From assembly GCA_946403315.1 (NCBI GenBank), contig CAMIZK010000003.1, positions 1-48,076 on the forward strand: DNA of 48,076 nucleotides, in the 5' to 3' direction. Source of the stretch: an uncultured Bacteroidales bacterium (GTDB taxonomy: Bacteria > Bacteroidota > Bacteroidia > Bacteroidales > Paludibacteraceae). Position numbers and translations under genes: made by a program. The notes below the pieces were generated by a model. That model made no database searches. It was not told the DNA's origin and saw only the letters and a list, made by a program, of their open reading frames with translations. Below, piece after piece: positions 17,900 to 26,883 of this stretch. Positions within the stretch are counted from its first letter, which is position 1. Every line of letters begins with the position of its first letter.

Positions 17900-18262
17900 A
17901 TGAGTACTTTTATTACTGTTTTAATCATTATTGCCGCTATCTTGCTGATCCTGCTGGTATTGGTACAGAATAGTAAAGGTGGAGGTCTGGCTTCCGGCTT
18001 TTCGAGCGGAAACCAGGTGATGGGTGCGCCGAAAACAGCTGACTTCTTGGAGAAAGCTACCTGGACGCTCATCGGTATCATCGTCTTCCTCAGCATTGTG
18101 GCTGTTGCGTTCACCAAGAAGAGCAACAAATCCAACGATGCTGACGCAGAGGACGCTCGCCAAGAGCAAATCATCGACGCTGATGAGGCTATCGACGAAG
18201 ACGCTACTCTTCCGGAGGACACCCTTCCGTTCGAAGAAGGTGCTACGGAGAACGAAGACTAA
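17900..18262 (+). CDS. secG: Preprotein translocase subunit SecG
   Basis: Accessory membrane subunit of the SecYEG translocon. Two membrane segments are visible (ITVLIIIAAILLILLVLVQ and ATWTLIGIIVFLSIVAVAF) linked by the family signature NSKGGGLASGFSSGNQVMG. The C-terminus after residue 75 is a long acidic tail rich in Asp and Glu, common in Bacteroidota SecG but of unknown role. It is a single-gene unit with its own promoter and a hairpin terminator. Confidence 0.95.
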   Translation: MSTFITVLIIIAAILLILLVLVQNSKGGGLASGFSSGNQVMGAPKTADFLEKATWTLIGIIVFLSIVAVAFTKKSNKSNDADAEDARQEQIIDADEAIDEDATLPEDTLPFEEGATENED

Positions 18263-18283
18263 TCTTCCCTCCTTTCTAAGGCA

Positions 18284-18321
18284 ATCAAAAAAAACAGGCA
18301 ACGCAAGTTGTCTGTTTTTTT
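18284..18321. terminator. Bidirectional terminator after secG
   Basis: A run of A's, ACAGGCAAC, a GCAA loop, GTTGTCTGT and a run of T's form a near-perfect stem with one G-T pair. The flanking A and T runs allow it to end both secG (plus) and the DUF6169 unit (minus). Confidence 0.9.
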
Positions 18322-18323
18322 TA

Positions 18324-18386
18324 TTCGTCCTTCCGCGCGTAACTAATAACGTTTACGCACGTACGCGAAGAAGGGAATTACTCAAT
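18324..18386. repeat. 63-nt direct repeat, copy 1
   Basis: Identical over 63 nt to 19180-19242. It begins immediately after the stop codon of the DUF6169 gene (minus strand) and ends next to the secG terminator. It contains an imperfect hairpin (GCGTAA / TTACGC stem, outer CTTC / GAAG pairing). No transposase is associated. Confidence 0.9.
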
Positions 18387-18878
18387 TCATCCCTCATTAT
18401 GCTCAATCGTAAAATTATGGAAGGCACCAAGTACCTGCAAATAAAGAGGATGATCATTCCGCAAGAGAATACTGGAAAGATAGCGTACATTATCTATCAT
18501 CATCCCTTCGGTATGTAACGTAAAAGATTCACTTTCTTCGAATGAATAAAACCAAGCACGGAACAACCTATCGCGAGAGGCTTGTCGTCCATCTGCCGTA
18601 TCGCAGATATACAACATAACCGCTTCTTCATGGGCAAAGAACTCCTCAATGATCACCTTTACTGTCTCTGATATATCATCATCCTTTCGTCCTTTCTTAC
18701 CGGACGTTTTGGTTAAAAAGAACTGATACACGCCCTCATCAAAGAATGACACATCCGCAACAAAACTGGCTGTATATGAAATCCCGTGCTTTGTTGTAAA
18801 AGCAAAAACACTATCATCAACTTGCTTAACGCGATAAGGAGCTCGCAAGTTTATCTTATCAGCAGAGATGAAAATCAT
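18387..18878 (-). CDS. DUF6169-family protein
   Basis: A 163-residue soluble protein of unknown function. The C-terminal half (ICDTADGRQASRDRLFRAWF, RYLSSILLRNDHPLYLQV) is what I recognise as the DUF6169 signature found in Bacteroidota; this is from memory and not a search. The N-terminal half has alternating beta segments (YRVKQVDDSVFAFTTKHGISY). The ATG overlaps the TGA of a 44-codon gene upstream by 4 nt, so the two are translationally coupled, an arrangement common for two-component systems of toxin-antitoxin type. There is no direct evidence for toxicity. The gene ends exactly where the 63-nt repeat begins. Confidence 0.65.
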   Translation of the reverse strand: MIFISADKINLRAPYRVKQVDDSVFAFTTKHGISYTASFVADVSFFDEGVYQFFLTKTSGKKGRKDDDISETVKVIIEEFFAHEEAVMLYICDTADGRQASRDRLFRAWFYSFEESESFTLHTEGMMIDNVRYLSSILLRNDHPLYLQVLGAFHNFTIEHNEG

Positions 18879-19009
18879 TGCGCAACTTGCATTTCAGGAT
18901 GGTTTGCCATCAACTCACGGATATGAGCTTCCCAAATCTTCCTCATACCCACCATCTTACGCAGAGCTTCCAAACGCTCCTCTTCTGTTTTATAAACAAC
19001 TGCTTTCAT
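18875..19009 (-). CDS. 44-residue protein coupled to the DUF6169 gene
   Basis: Small charged protein (MKAVVYKTEEERLEALRKMV, ending MANHPEMQVAQ), probably two helices. The ATG at 19009 lies just downstream of a strong promoter (19044-19074); an extension to 19147 would cover that promoter and is rejected. It overlaps the DUF6169 start by 4 nt. It may be the partner or antidote of the DUF6169 protein, by position only. Confidence 0.65.
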   Translation of the reverse strand: MKAVVYKTEEERLEALRKMVGMRKIWEAHIRELMANHPEMQVAQ

Positions 19010-19043
19010 AGTAATGTTCCTTTCCTTTTTACCTTTGACGCTG

Positions 19044-19074
19044 CAAAGGTACAACTTTTTTTTGACATACGCAA
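19044..19074 (-). promoter_or_regulatory. Promoter of the 44-residue gene and DUF6169
   Basis: Minus strand -33 TTGCGTAT (19067-19074) and -7 TACCTTTG (19044-19051) with tail CAGCG; 23-nt register. Confidence 0.8.
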
Positions 19075-19146
19075 GAGACAAAAGAAAAAAGTCGAAAGAA
19101 AAAAGGTTTTTGCTCCATTTTTGGTCATTTTGGACTAACACACACA

Positions 19147-19178
19147 ATCAAAGGCAGCCCGTAAGCTGCCTTTGATTC
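19147..19178 (-). terminator. Terminator after the 40-residue ORF
   Basis: Perfect 13-bp stem AATCAAAGGCAGC / GCTGCCTTTGATT around a short loop. It sits directly downstream of 63-nt repeat copy 2 on the minus strand, the same arrangement as copy 1 with the 18284-18321 hairpin. It could also act in the plus direction. Confidence 0.8.
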
Positions 19179-19179
19179 T

Positions 19180-19242
19180 TTCGTCCTTCCGCGCGTAACT
19201 AATAACGTTTACGCACGTACGCGAAGAAGGGAATTACTCAAT
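19180..19242. repeat. 63-nt direct repeat, copy 2
   Basis: Identical to 18324-18386. It overlaps the last codons and TAA stop of the 40-residue ORF (minus strand) and is followed by a terminator hairpin. Confidence 0.9.
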
Positions 19243-19356
19243 GTCACCACTAGTATCATCGTTTCCTTGCATGATACTATTGTTCTGTACCCCCATTAAG
19301 TTCTCTGCCTTAATCGGAGCTACCTCTGTAATTGGTTCCTTATACATTTTTTTCAT
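19234..19356 (-). CDS. 40-residue small protein of the MKKxYxxPxxEV type
   Basis: The sequence MKKMYKEPITEVAPIKAENL continues for 20 more residues to a Gly/Asn/Asp-rich end (MQGNDDTSGDIE). It has its own promoter 19-49 nt upstream. Bacteroidales genomes contain many small ORFs with an MKKxYxxPxxEV start and a variable tail; function unknown. The Gly-rich C-terminus after a conserved leader-like N-terminus could suit a processed peptide, but no maturation gene is nearby. Confidence 0.65.
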   Translation of the reverse strand: MKKMYKEPITEVAPIKAENLMGVQNNSIMQGNDDTSGDIE

Positions 19357-19374
19357 AATTCTCAAATTTCGGTG

Positions 19375-19405
19375 CAAAGGTACGGCAAATTTTTGACATA
19401 TGCAA
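19375..19405 (-). promoter_or_regulatory. Promoter of the 40-residue ORF
   Basis: Minus strand -33 TTGCATAT (19398-19405) and -7 TACCTTTG (19375-19382) with tail CACCG; 23-nt register. Confidence 0.8.
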
Positions 19406-19435
19406 ATTTTTGCCGTACTTTTTACCGATTTTGTG

Positions 19436-22400
19436 TTATTTTACTAATCTTCCCGTTGCGTCGAACATCTTCTCGCCACGGATGATGAACAACTGACCGT
19501 CGATCATCACCTTAACCGGTTGTTCACTTTCGGAGAGGTTATCAATGTCGGTTACAACAGCCGGAGCCTCATAACCTACAGTCATACGGCGACGCGGTGC
19601 ACCACTCGTATTATTAGCCTCTAACGATTCCAATGTGCGAATGATCGTCATGTCGAAGTAAGCGTAACCAGCAGTCATGGTGTTGTTGTATGCAGTGTAG
19701 AGGTGGTTGTTCTTTACAACAGCATAGTCGTCACCATTCGGAACATCTACGCGTACCGGATCAGTACCGAGGTAACCTACCATACCACGCGTTCCGTCTG
19801 CACTATGATCAGCCGCAGCCTCAGTAGCAGCATCACCCTCGTTAACAACGAGCAGAGCATTGTCATTTGCTACAAAGAAGTACGGATAACCTGCCTTCAG
19901 TTCGTCAACCGAGATAAACTCAATGCCCAACGAATAAGTCTGGTTCGGAACAAAGAAGTCTGCACCATGGAACATCTTCACGTTATAAGCCGTCGTGAAT
20001 GTACCCATACGACCCGGAGTCAACGTACGCATGTTTTGACCCTTGATGAACTCAACCTTAAAGATGTTCAAAGTAGATGCTGTGTATTCCTCGTTTTGAT
20101 ATATTTCAGAAGAGATGACTACTTCACCTGCCGGCACGTAGATACCCTTTGCGTTTACATGAGTCTGGTCACCACTCTTGTAAGTCGTACGCTCACCGTT
20201 AACCAGCAAGTAGCGAACCGGACGTGGAGCATTACCCGTGTTCGAGAATTCTACATTTACGAAACCGGGAACGTCAGTAATGAACTTAATCGTAGATGCC
20301 TGAGTATAACCGCCCTTGTCGACACGAATACCTTTAACTACCAATGCCTGTGAATTGAATGTTACCGGGTTATTAACAACATTCTCAACATTAGCTAACA
20401 GCAACTCTTCTGTACTAACCAAAGCCGCATTAGTAGTATTATTGATTAACGCATTTGCGAAATTCCAAACAATACTATTGTCAATACTTACTTGGCTATA
20501 CTCTGCAATCACCTCAACTTGGCAGGTTGCAACCAAAGCATTGTTGTTATTCAGTTTTACCTGAACGGTTACAGTACCGGCAGCGATACCGGTAACAGCA
20601 CCTGTCGTAGCGTTGATAGAAGCCACTTCTTTATTCGGATCATCAAGAATACTCCACTCTTGCGCAGATACATAAGCCTCTGCAGAAGGCAGAATAGTCA
20701 TCACCGGAGTAACTACTGCATCTACTGCCACTGTAAGATCCGCCAAAGACACACCTGTTACCGCAGGACGACGATAAACCTCGAACGAAGCAATGCGGCA
20801 TGCGCTACCATTGTAGTTCAATGTCAGTTGAGTTGCACCAACAAAGTCGGCCGGAACATTTATTTCGTCAACCTCATTCGCATTATTACCGAAGATATTC
20901 ACACTATGACTATTGTCGTCCTTAAGTGTCAACTTCTTGCCGGAATCCGAAACAATATTGTAACGGATCACATCACCAGCCTTCAGCGGGCATCCAAGAT
21001 CCATTGTCAGTACACCATAGCTACTTTGCGTCATAAAGGCAGTTACACCATCAACACCTGAATTATCAATATAGATATTCTGATAATTACCGCTACTGCT
21101 GGTTACGGATGCTGTTAAATCACCACCTACCAAAGTAGAGAGATAATTATCCGTTGTCATCGCAGCACTTGCCGGGAAGCTTGTTCCATTCTCGAAGATA
21201 TATACACCACTTGCGCGGGTAGCGACCTCGAACTTGTAAACCGTACCGGATGTTACACAATCATCATATTGTGCATAGAGAGTTACGGTAGTAGCCGTCG
21301 GTGTGTACGGATTAGCAACCATGTTATTGCCTTCCTGATCCAAAGCCCAGCCTACAAAGTAGAAGTCTCCATCCTTACGAGCGTTCGGCAATTGAGTTGC
21401 ACCAATAGCAGGAACGACAACCGAAGTCTCGTCACCAATCTTACCATTATTACCATTCAAGGTAATTTGTGCAGGACGGTCAATGCTGAGGGTCTTGATC
21501 GTATTGGCACTATTCGAGCGCTTGATGTATATCACCTCTGCGCCAATCAACGGAGAACCTGTCGCCACTGTAACTTTATAGTTACTTGAAGCAACGCTTG
21601 TGCCACTCATGTTGTCTTTATAGAAGTTCAAATTCTTATTTGAAGAAGATGTATAAGAAATAATATCACCTACTTGCAGCGGACACTCCACTTCAAGACG
21701 AACATAGTAGTTACTGCTTGTACCGAACTTACAATCTCCGTCAGTTACTGCAATCGATTGACCGGTAGAATTAGATGTCGTTCCGACAAATGCCTTACCA
21801 CCAGTAATGTCTGCGTCAGAAGAAGGAATCTCAACCATTTCATTGTCTTGCCCCTTTTGAACTGCGTAAGATGTCGAGATGTTCTTGAACTCAAGGCTGA
21901 ACAGATTACCTACAGCAGGACAATCAGGTGCTACGGTAATAGTCTTCTCAACCAATGCAGGCGTGTTGCAATAAATCGAACCATCACCGACTACGGTTGC
22001 GGTAATCTTCGTCGTACCTTTCTTGAGGTAGTTAATAGTGATGTTCACACCATCGTTCGAAACAGAAGCCACGGTCGGGTCGCTACTTGTAACTTCCAAA
22101 CCTGCTGCATAGTTCGTGGTTACAGAAGCGCTACCATTACCACCCTTTACACCATCAGTCGGCTCTACGTTCCATTCAATGGTCGAAGGAGTACAAGGAG
22201 CTGCTACCGTTACTGCACAGGTTGCATAGATGGTGTTATCATCTTGCGAACGTGCAATAATGTTCACCGGGCCGCCGGAAGCCTCGCCGGTTACTACACC
22301 GCCAGCAACACTTGCGATGTCAGCATTCTCGCTCTCCCAAACGATAGTCGGGTTCGAAGCGTTAGCCGGAGTAACCTCAGCAGTCAGTGTGAATTGAGCT

Positions 22401-25400
22401 CCCTCTGCAATCTCCTTGCTGGAAATAGCAGTCGTACCTTCTTTCAGAACTATGCTCTCAACCGGAACCCACGGAGTGATTTCAATTGCCTTAACGGAAC
22501 CATCTCCACTTGATTGGTTAGAAACTAACTCATACAGAGCAGGGCTGTTTGAGCCATTGAATGTAATGTAATTAGTTTCATCACCGGATTTAGGCATGTT
22601 TCCGCTAAATACCTCAACACCATTACGATAAACCTTTATGGAGCGTGCATTACCACTAACACCGCTTGTTAGCTTAATGGACTGAGCAGCTCCCAAGAAG
22701 AAGTAAATACGGTTCTTACCTGTAGCCTCACGGCTATAGTCCTCGCCATCCGAATCCTTATGGTTGCGTGCATAGATCCAACCTTTCTTTGAATCTGATG
22801 TGCTGAAACTATTTCCAGTCTTTACATAAGATTCTTCACCTGCAAACGTCGAACCTAAACCGGAATAGGCTTCTACCTCCGTCTTGGTTACCTCGAAAGT
22901 ATAGGCAACCTCGTCTACCGTAATAACAATATTGTCTCCGTTATCCACGAACGTAGGTGTTTCAACGCCTAATACCTTAATAGAAGACAATGTTGGTGCA
23001 CTTTCTCCTTCAAGGTAATATACGGTGATCGTTTGAGCTGCTGGATTAATAAATCCATCAAAATGGTTGCTATACGATGCTTCATAGATATTCGGCACAT
23101 AATGTGCAAACAACTCAATAGATGCCGTCGGGGTATACTTACCACCTGCACGTCCTACGAGGTGATTCTCGCTGTCATACCAACCGGTGATTACATAATT
23201 CGATTTTGTTGCCGTCGGTAGAACAAGCTGCTCGTCACCTGCTGCCCATGCAGCCTCAGTAGTCGCGCAAGTACCACCATTTGCATTATACGTTACCGTG
23301 AAGGCATCAATCCATTGAGCGGTCAGCGTCATAGACTCTGTTACCGTTGCGCCTACCTCTACGTCATTGTTATCGCCATCTTTCCATCCGTTGAAGACTT
23401 TGCCTTCCGGTGCGGTGAACGTGCTCGGACAGCCAGCAACCTCTGTTGCGTCATCATCTATAACATCATCACCGGTTCCTTCTCCTGCTTTGTAAGTAAC
23501 CACCTTTGCAGGAATAACAGTCGCCACCAAATCAATATTGGAGAAATACAAGGTTTGGTCTGCCGTTGTCATCTCATAAGTACCAGCTACCAAATTGTAA
23601 GTAATCTCAGCATAATCTTTACCTGTTGCCGTACCGGAAACTGCTGCAGGTGAGCCGGTAACAGCCTCATCGCCTTTCTTCAAAGTAACGGTAGGAGTCT
23701 TCGAATAGCCACCCATCTTTACTTTCAATACTGCCGTGTAACCGGAAGCAATCGTGAAGATTAACTTAGAATTAGCATCATCCGAACTCTTCTTTAATTT
23801 CAGATATGCAGTAACGTGCTTAGTATTTGCAGCTTTCTTATAATCGTAAACAGCTTTTGTTGCCTCGATAGATGTAATACCCTCTGCACCGGAGAACAAA
23901 GTAAGTGAATTGGGCAAATTCAAAGTTGCCTCATCGGCATCCGGGTCTGTAGCCTTACCTTCCGGGGTATGATATGCTACACCATCAAAACGAATGGCAT
24001 CGTCGTATGCATATACATAATGATTCGGATCTGCAGCAGCCCACTTGGATGTCAACGCAAGAGCAGCCGTTACCTCAGCAGAGAAATTATACTTATTATC
24101 ACCGTTGTACCAACCTTGGAAAACTTTACCATCCTGTGTCGGAGCATCAGGAGCAGAAACGGTCTTGCTATTTTCTACAAGAACTTCACCAGCGCCATCA
24201 AACGTTACGGCCCAAACCGGATTCCACATTGCCGTGAAGTTCGTTGCTGCTGTGATAGCATATGTAGCTACATCTTTGATATTAGCCTCTGTGCCATCTA
24301 TCGACCAACCCTTGAAGTTATAGCCATCACGCGTCGGATTTGTCGGAGCCGTAGCAAAGTTACCGGTAGAAATACTTTGGGTCTCACCGATTTGCTCGTT
24401 CCCTCCATAACCCGGGAAGAACTTCACATCAAAATCAGAAATCAATGTCCATTGAGCCGTAAAGGTCGTATTAGCGCCCAACACAGCCGTTGTACCGGCA
24501 GCCAGCATCGTTTCGGCAGCCTTCTCATCGCCACCAACTGTTACAGCCTTGTCAGCCTTCCAACCAAGGAAGGTCCAGTTCTCAACTGCTGTAGGCGTCG
24601 GAAGTTCTATTTCTGCCATCGGCGTTGCTGCTGCACTTGCATTACTCTTTGCATCAACTAAGGTTACGGAATATACTGTATTTATTGCAATCTTTTTAAG
24701 AGTAACGGTACTACCACTAGTAGTCGTTAATGAAACAATCATATCCTCCTCAGGAATGAATGCGGGAACAACGGTCTTAGCATTATCACCGGAAGCCTTT
24801 GCTATAGTTGAAGCGACGCCTCCTTTGTTCAAATTAACAGGATCTCCAACACTACCCAATGTGATAACAACTTGTTTTCCGGCCGGAGCCAAGAATTTGA
24901 TTGTAGCACCGCTATCTTTCAATTTATAGCCTACGTAACCGGTTTTTGCGCCATGATCCCATTCGCTTTCAGTGGTCAAATTAGTTATAAGATAGTTATA
25001 TCCTGCTGCAAAAGCGACTACTTCAGGTTCTACGCTTGCGTTGCCTTCAAAATCAATGGTGCTTGCATACTTCGGTGTCCAATGAGCTGTCAGTTCTACA
25101 TCATCAGTGATTGCTGTTGAGAAATTAAATGCGTTTTCTCCATTGTACCAACCTGCAAAAGTATAACAATCTCTCGTCGGAGCAGTCGGTTCAGTTGCTG
25201 TTTGTCCTTTTTCTATCTTTTGAGCGGCAACGACAGAACCACCATTGGAATTAAAGGTAACATCATATTTTACCACCTTATTCTGCCAAATAGCATACAA
25301 ATCCAAATCGGAAGAAGCTTCTTCGCCAGCTTCATATTTTGTACCTGTTCCATCAGCGTTTGTTCTCCACTCCTTGAACTCTTTTGTTTCGTCCGGAGCT

Positions 25401-26836
25401 GTAAACGTACAAGCAGAAACTATATTCGTACTATTGCTCATCGTACCCGAACCTCCATTCGCATCGTAAGTAATGGTGTAATGCTCTGTCTTGTTTATAA
25501 TCATCAGCATCATGCCAAAACGGACATTTCCATTAGAAGAAACAGTATACGTGCCAGCTGGAATATCAACTTTCGTAATTAGAGACCATGCACTTTTCTG
25601 ATTTGTAGTCGAGCCCAGTTCTATAGTCCCTGACTCACCAGCTTTCTGCATCGTTAGGGTTCTATCCGACCCTCCTGATGATATTGCGACAACGTTTAAC
25701 GTACCCGTTGTATTTGACGGAATAGTAAATGACCACGTTGTTTGTTCTGCATTCAAACGTTTTGTCAAAGAATACGTCTTGGATCCAATTTTTATATTTC
25801 CGGATTGGTCACTTTTTGAAGTGGTATTGAAGGAAAAGAAAGAAGTATTATTCAAGACTTCGTTTGTTGCGGCATCTGTGTTTCCTGCAGCAAACCAATG
25901 AATCGTACGACTATCGCTTACAGTGATAGTTTTAATATCTTCCCCATAGCCATCCTTTGCATATTTGACCTTTATGGTTCCATTAGCCGAAGCTGTCAAT
26001 ACGCCTGCAGATGTAATAGTACCAGTTCCCGTTCCTCCTGCCGCTATACTCCATGTACCGCCTAAAGGCCAAGCCTCCATTTGGAGACTCTCTGATGTTA
26101 CCATTTCCGTTTCTGTCGAGGTTATCTCAGCATGGTCAACAGCATGTAGAATTGTGATAGCATAAGCCGGCTGGTCATTTGCAGAGACAAGCGTTATACC
26201 ATTTGCTTGAGTAAATTCCTTAGTTTTCTCATATGTTCCTAAATTTGAACTCTTGGGGAATTGCACAACATCACCTGCGTCTGTAGAACTATTTTTTACA
26301 GTGATATTCTTTGTGCCAGAATTAGTACCCACACCCTGGAACGTTATCTTGCTAAAACTAAGGTTTGTATTAGTCCAATTAATCGTAAAGGTTTTATTCT
26401 TGGTATAGCGAGGACTCCGCATTATACAACCGTCACCCGAAGAGGTTACATATGTTTTAGACGTTGTGTAATATACACTTCCTGCGCTGCTTGTACTATA
26501 TTCAGAGTTTAATGAAAACTGATCTGAGACATTTGTAAAATGCTCATCATCCGAAGTCTTAAACACTCGTACAGCCCCACTTGGCGCAGTTGCATCCTCA
26601 TTACTTATCGCTATATAGTAGCGGAATGTCTGTCCCCACACATTTCCGATGGCGAATGTGAAGAGGAAGACGAGCGTCATTAAGACCTTCCATCGTTTCG
26701 ATAGAGGGGTTTGCTTGCAGTGACGTTGGCTTTGACCGTCGGTTGACCGTCGGTTGACCGTCGTTCGACTGTCGTTCAACATCGCTGATTTGAATGTTAA
26801 ATTTTTCATAAGCATTAAATTTTTAAAGTTAAACAA
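19436..26836 (-). CDS. Giant repeat-domain surface protein (InlB-type and Ig-like repeats)
   Basis: About 2,460 residues, probably an exported adhesin or surface fibre. After a roughly 50-residue basic leader comes a signal segment (LMTLVFLFTFAIGNVWGQ). Listeria-Bacteroides (InlB B) repeats, with GYNFKGWS/FAGWYNG cores and ending in AHWTP/AMWNP-like words, lie at about residues 450-590, 800-935, 1110-1250 and 1790-1860. Big_2-like Ig domains lie near 1460-1545 (VESIVLKEGTTAISSKEIAEG) and 2026-2110. The C-terminus (GQLFIIRGEKMFDATGRLVK) resembles a T9SS sorting tail. The start may be the ATG at 26836, 26815 or 26809; all lie in or near a 41-nt sequence duplicated at 27669. An 11-nt tandem repeat sits within the leader codons. 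Ligand unknown. Confidence 0.85.
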   Translation of the reverse strand: MFNFKNLMLMKNLTFKSAMLNDSRTTVNRRSTDGQSQRHCKQTPLSKRWKVLMTLVFLFTFAIGNVWGQTFRYYIAISNEDATAPSGAVRVFKTSDDEHFTNVSDQFSLNSEYSTSSAGSVYYTTSKTYVTSSGDGCIMRSPRYTKNKTFTINWTNTNLSFSKITFQGVGTNSGTKNITVKNSSTDAGDVVQFPKSSNLGTYEKTKEFTQANGITLVSANDQPAYAITILHAVDHAEITSTETEMVTSESLQMEAWPLGGTWSIAAGGTGTGTITSAGVLTASANGTIKVKYAKDGYGEDIKTITVSDSRTIHWFAAGNTDAATNEVLNNTSFFSFNTTSKSDQSGNIKIGSKTYSLTKRLNAEQTTWSFTIPSNTTGTLNVVAISSGGSDRTLTMQKAGESGTIELGSTTNQKSAWSLITKVDIPAGTYTVSSNGNVRFGMMLMIINKTEHYTITYDANGGSGTMSNSTNIVSACTFTAPDETKEFKEWRTNADGTGTKYEAGEEASSDLDLYAIWQNKVVKYDVTFNSNGGSVVAAQKIEKGQTATEPTAPTRDCYTFAGWYNGENAFNFSTAITDDVELTAHWTPKYASTIDFEGNASVEPEVVAFAAGYNYLITNLTTESEWDHGAKTGYVGYKLKDSGATIKFLAPAGKQVVITLGSVGDPVNLNKGGVASTIAKASGDNAKTVVPAFIPEEDMIVSLTTTSGSTVTLKKIAINTVYSVTLVDAKSNASAAATPMAEIELPTPTAVENWTFLGWKADKAVTVGGDEKAAETMLAAGTTAVLGANTTFTAQWTLISDFDVKFFPGYGGNEQIGETQSISTGNFATAPTNPTRDGYNFKGWSIDGTEANIKDVATYAITAATNFTAMWNPVWAVTFDGAGEVLVENSKTVSAPDAPTQDGKVFQGWYNGDNKYNFSAEVTAALALTSKWAAADPNHYVYAYDDAIRFDGVAYHTPEGKATDPDADEATLNLPNSLTLFSGAEGITSIEATKAVYDYKKAANTKHVTAYLKLKKSSDDANSKLIFTIASGYTAVLKVKMGGYSKTPTVTLKKGDEAVTGSPAAVSGTATGKDYAEITYNLVAGTYEMTTADQTLYFSNIDLVATVIPAKVVTYKAGEGTGDDVIDDDATEVAGCPSTFTAPEGKVFNGWKDGDNNDVEVGATVTESMTLTAQWIDAFTVTYNANGGTCATTEAAWAAGDEQLVLPTATKSNYVITGWYDSENHLVGRAGGKYTPTASIELFAHYVPNIYEASYSNHFDGFINPAAQTITVYYLEGESAPTLSSIKVLGVETPTFVDNGDNIVITVDEVAYTFEVTKTEVEAYSGLGSTFAGEESYVKTGNSFSTSDSKKGWIYARNHKDSDGEDYSREATGKNRIYFFLGAAQSIKLTSGVSGNARSIKVYRNGVEVFSGNMPKSGDETNYITFNGSNSPALYELVSNQSSGDGSVKAIEITPWVPVESIVLKEGTTAISSKEIAEGAQFTLTAEVTPANASNPTIVWESENADIASVAGGVVTGEASGGPVNIIARSQDDNTIYATCAVTVAAPCTPSTIEWNVEPTDGVKGGNGSASVTTNYAAGLEVTSSDPTVASVSNDGVNITINYLKKGTTKITATVVGDGSIYCNTPALVEKTITVAPDCPAVGNLFSLEFKNISTSYAVQKGQDNEMVEIPSSDADITGGKAFVGTTSNSTGQSIAVTDGDCKFGTSSNYYVRLEVECPLQVGDIISYTSSSNKNLNFYKDNMSGTSVASSNYKVTVATGSPLIGAEVIYIKRSNSANTIKTLSIDRPAQITLNGNNGKIGDETSVVVPAIGATQLPNARKDGDFYFVGWALDQEGNNMVANPYTPTATTVTLYAQYDDCVTSGTVYKFEVATRASGVYIFENGTSFPASAAMTTDNYLSTLVGGDLTASVTSSSGNYQNIYIDNSGVDGVTAFMTQSSYGVLTMDLGCPLKAGDVIRYNIVSDSGKKLTLKDDNSHSVNIFGNNANEVDEINVPADFVGATQLTLNYNGSACRIASFEVYRRPAVTGVSLADLTVAVDAVVTPVMTILPSAEAYVSAQEWSILDDPNKEVASINATTGAVTGIAAGTVTVQVKLNNNNALVATCQVEVIAEYSQVSIDNSIVWNFANALINNTTNAALVSTEELLLANVENVVNNPVTFNSQALVVKGIRVDKGGYTQASTIKFITDVPGFVNVEFSNTGNAPRPVRYLLVNGERTTYKSGDQTHVNAKGIYVPAGEVVISSEIYQNEEYTASTLNIFKVEFIKGQNMRTLTPGRMGTFTTAYNVKMFHGADFFVPNQTYSLGIEFISVDELKAGYPYFFVANDNALLVVNEGDAATEAAADHSADGTRGMVGYLGTDPVRVDVPNGDDYAVVKNNHLYTAYNNTMTAGYAYFDMTIIRTLESLEANNTSGAPRRRMTVGYEAPAVVTDIDNLSESEQPVKVMIDGQLFIIRGEKMFDATGRLVK
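26732..26775. repeat. 11-nt tandem repeat, four copies, in the leader of the giant protein gene
   Basis: TTGACCGTCGG twice, then TTGACCGTCGT and TCGACTGTCGT. Eleven is not a multiple of three, so gain or loss of one unit would shift the frame before the signal peptide. It encodes the SRTTVNRRSTDGQSQ part of the leader. Confidence 0.85.
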
Positions 26837-26847
26837 AAAAATTGGTT
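26807..26847. repeat. 41-nt direct repeat, copy 1 (start region of the giant protein)
   Basis: Identical to 27669-27709. On the minus strand it is an A/T-rich leader ending ATGCTTATG, so it carries start codons of the giant protein gene. Confidence 0.9.
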
Positions 26848-26883
26848 TTTAATTATTTATTTTGAGTTATTTAATTTTGCAAG

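Noticed and set aside
18324..18386. Integron attC site
   Set aside because: It has a hairpin and follows an ORF, but it lacks the GTTRRRY/RYYYAAC core boxes and no integron integrase is present.
19436..26836. Several separate genes
   Set aside because: The frame is continuous, and the repeated domain units explain the length.
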